Origin: Deinococcales bacterium
Lineage (GTDB): Bacteria > Deinococcota > Deinococci > Deinococcales > Deinococcaceae
Length of the DNA stretch: 5,847 bases
Direction of reading: 5' to 3'
NCBI GenBank assembly: GCA_014378225.1
Contig: JACMOA010000356.1
Location: 1 to 5,847 of the forward strand
The translations under genes and the position numbers were made by a program. Positions within the stretch are counted from its first letter, which is position 1, and each line of letters starts with the position of its first letter. Below the pieces are notes generated by a model. It did no database searches. It had not been told where the DNA came from and was given only the letters and a program-made list of their open reading frames with translations. This document shows, piece by piece, positions 5,200 to 5,847 of this stretch.

Positions 5200-5266
5200 A
5201 AGGCGTTTGGCTCGAGTTGTCTAGCTTGTAGGGCTTTTTAGGTCTGCTCGAGCCTGGGAGAGTGAC

Positions 5267-5847
5267 ATGGCAAAATACACTATCTGTTTAATCGAAGGCG
5301 ACGGCATCGGTCATGAAGTGATTCCGGCAGCGCGGCGGGTGCTCGAGGCCGCAGGTTTGGATGCCCAGTATATCACCGCCGATGCAGGATACGAACATTT
5401 TCTGGACATCGGAACCAGTGTGCCGGACGAAACGCTCGAGAAGGTCAAAAATGCTCACGCCACCCTGTTTGGCGCAGCCACCAGTCCCAGCAAAAAGGTG
5501 CCTGGATTCTTCGGGGCCATTCGATACATGCGCCGCAAGTTGGATTTGTACGCTAACGTGCGCCCCACCAAAACTCGAGCGGTTCAAAACGCTTTTACCA
5601 ATGTAGATTTGGTGCTGGTCCGCGAGAACACCGAAGGGCTTTACGTGGAGCAGGAACGTCGTTATGGCGATACCGCCATTGCAGACGCAGTGATTACCAA
5701 ACGTGCCTCGGAGCGCATTGGCCAGTACGCCGCCAATCTTGCCATGCGCCGCAGTAAGCGCCTGCATGTGGTCCATAAAGCCAACGTGCTGCCTGTGACC
5801 CAGGGCCTGTCCCTCGAACTCAGCATGGCCGTGCCCCACGGCATCGC
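5267..5847 (+). CDS. hicdh: Homoisocitrate dehydrogenase, N-terminal part (runs off right edge)
   Basis: The first 193 residues of an NAD-dependent beta-decarboxylating dehydrogenase closely resembling Thermus homoisocitrate dehydrogenase, which makes 2-oxoadipate from homoisocitrate in the alpha-aminoadipate route to lysine. Family members are about 330 residues, so roughly 60% is present. Visible marks: the opening [17 protein letters not shown] (6-22); the substrate-specificity loop and arginines in [19 protein letters not shown] (72-90) and NVRP (97-100); [10 protein letters not shown] (119-128) with catalytic-type Tyr126; and HKANVLP (170-176) with Lys171. The lack of an isopropylmalate-type specificity loop and the close match to Thermus favour this enzyme over LeuB or isocitrate dehydrogenase. 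ATG 5267 has GGGAG (5256-5260) 6 nt upstream. The last visible residues (181-193) look less like the family than the rest; this may be real divergence or an error at the sequence end. Confidence 0.92.
   Translation, partial: MAKYTICLIEGDGIGHEVIPAARRVLEAAGLDAQYITADAGYEHFLDIGTSVPDETLEKVKNAHATLFGAATSPSKKVPGFFGAIRYMRRKLDLYANVRPTKTRAVQNAFTNVDLVLVRENTEGLYVEQERRYGDTAIADAVITKRASERIGQYAANLAMRRSKRLHVVHKANVLPVTQGLSLELSMAVPHGI

Larger units (their letters stand above)
4885..5266. other. Intergenic region with nested inverted repeats, upstream of the lysine gene
   Basis: These 382 bp hold no gene I can support. The left two-thirds (about 4890-5113) lack CTCGAG and contain several nested inverted repeats: an outer 12-bp pair (4890-4901 with 5102-5113, 11 of 12), a 15-bp pair (4901-4915 with 5021-5035, 13 of 15), a perfect 12-bp hairpin (4922-4953) and an 8-bp hairpin (4998-5024). 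A short direct repeat GGTTCTC/GGTTCTC-like string lies at 5036-5055. The right third (5184-5252) has three CTCGAG sites and the promoter region of the lysine gene. Minus-strand frames here look like chance readings. Confidence 0.6.

Noticed and set aside
5288..5839. 183-codon minus-strand frame at the right end
   Set aside because: It is antisense to the homoisocitrate dehydrogenase frame, which has strong family motifs and an SD site and only lacks a stop because it runs off the window.
1..5847. CTCGAG sites as XhoI cloning linkers or a synthetic construct
   Set aside because: The sites lie inside natural-looking genes in all frames, at irregular spacing, and often encode conserved-position residues. 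Engineering would not place 55 of them.
1..5847. CTCGAG sites as a CRISPR array or ordinary tandem repeat
   Set aside because: The conserved unit is only 6 bp, spacing is irregular (about 17 to 402 bp) and the flanks are not conserved.

Overview
The window most likely comes from the phylum Deinococcota (Deinococcus/Thermus group), probably a moderate-GC Deinococcaceae relative. The best lineage marker is the homoisocitrate dehydrogenase at the right edge. It belongs to the alpha-aminoadipate route to lysine, which in bacteria is typical of this phylum. Two genes also look leaderless, with a TANNNT -10 box 7 nt before the start codon, an arrangement common in Deinococcus. Species cannot be named from the sequence alone.

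Layout from left to right: (1) a minus-strand exported LysM protein, cut by the left edge (1-254); (2) a 349-bp divergent intergenic region with overlapping promoter candidates; (3) a 424-residue MFS_3-type exporter (604-1878, +); (4) a secreted sulfocyanin-like blue copper protein (2037-2516, +) whose expected axial Met is Gln; (5) a rho-independent terminator shared by two convergent genes (2549-2574); (6) a stand-alone TerB-family gene (2595-3044, -) with a recognisable promoter; (7) a two-gene operon, mnmD then an MnmC-type FAD oxidase (3248-3910 and 3907-4884, +), overlapping by ATGA and together rebuilding the tRNA-modifying enzyme MnmC in split form; (8) a 382-bp intergenic region with nested inverted repeats (4885-5266); (9) the 5' part of the homoisocitrate dehydrogenase gene (5267 to the right edge, +).

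The genes do not form one pathway. They are an ordinary chromosomal mix of cell envelope, export, electron transfer, stress, tRNA modification and lysine synthesis. No mobile-element gene, CRISPR array, tRNA or rRNA is visible.

The outstanding signal is not a gene. The palindrome CTCGAG occurs 55 times in 5847 bp by hand count, about one per 106 bp, where roughly 1.4-1.7 would be expected. It appears in coding and non-coding DNA, in all three reading frames, inside a terminator loop and inside promoter candidates. This resembles the cyanobacterial HIP1 phenomenon (GCGATCGC) but with a different palindrome. It is the best candidate here for an undescribed genome-wide system, such as a methylation, repair, nucleoid or uptake mark.
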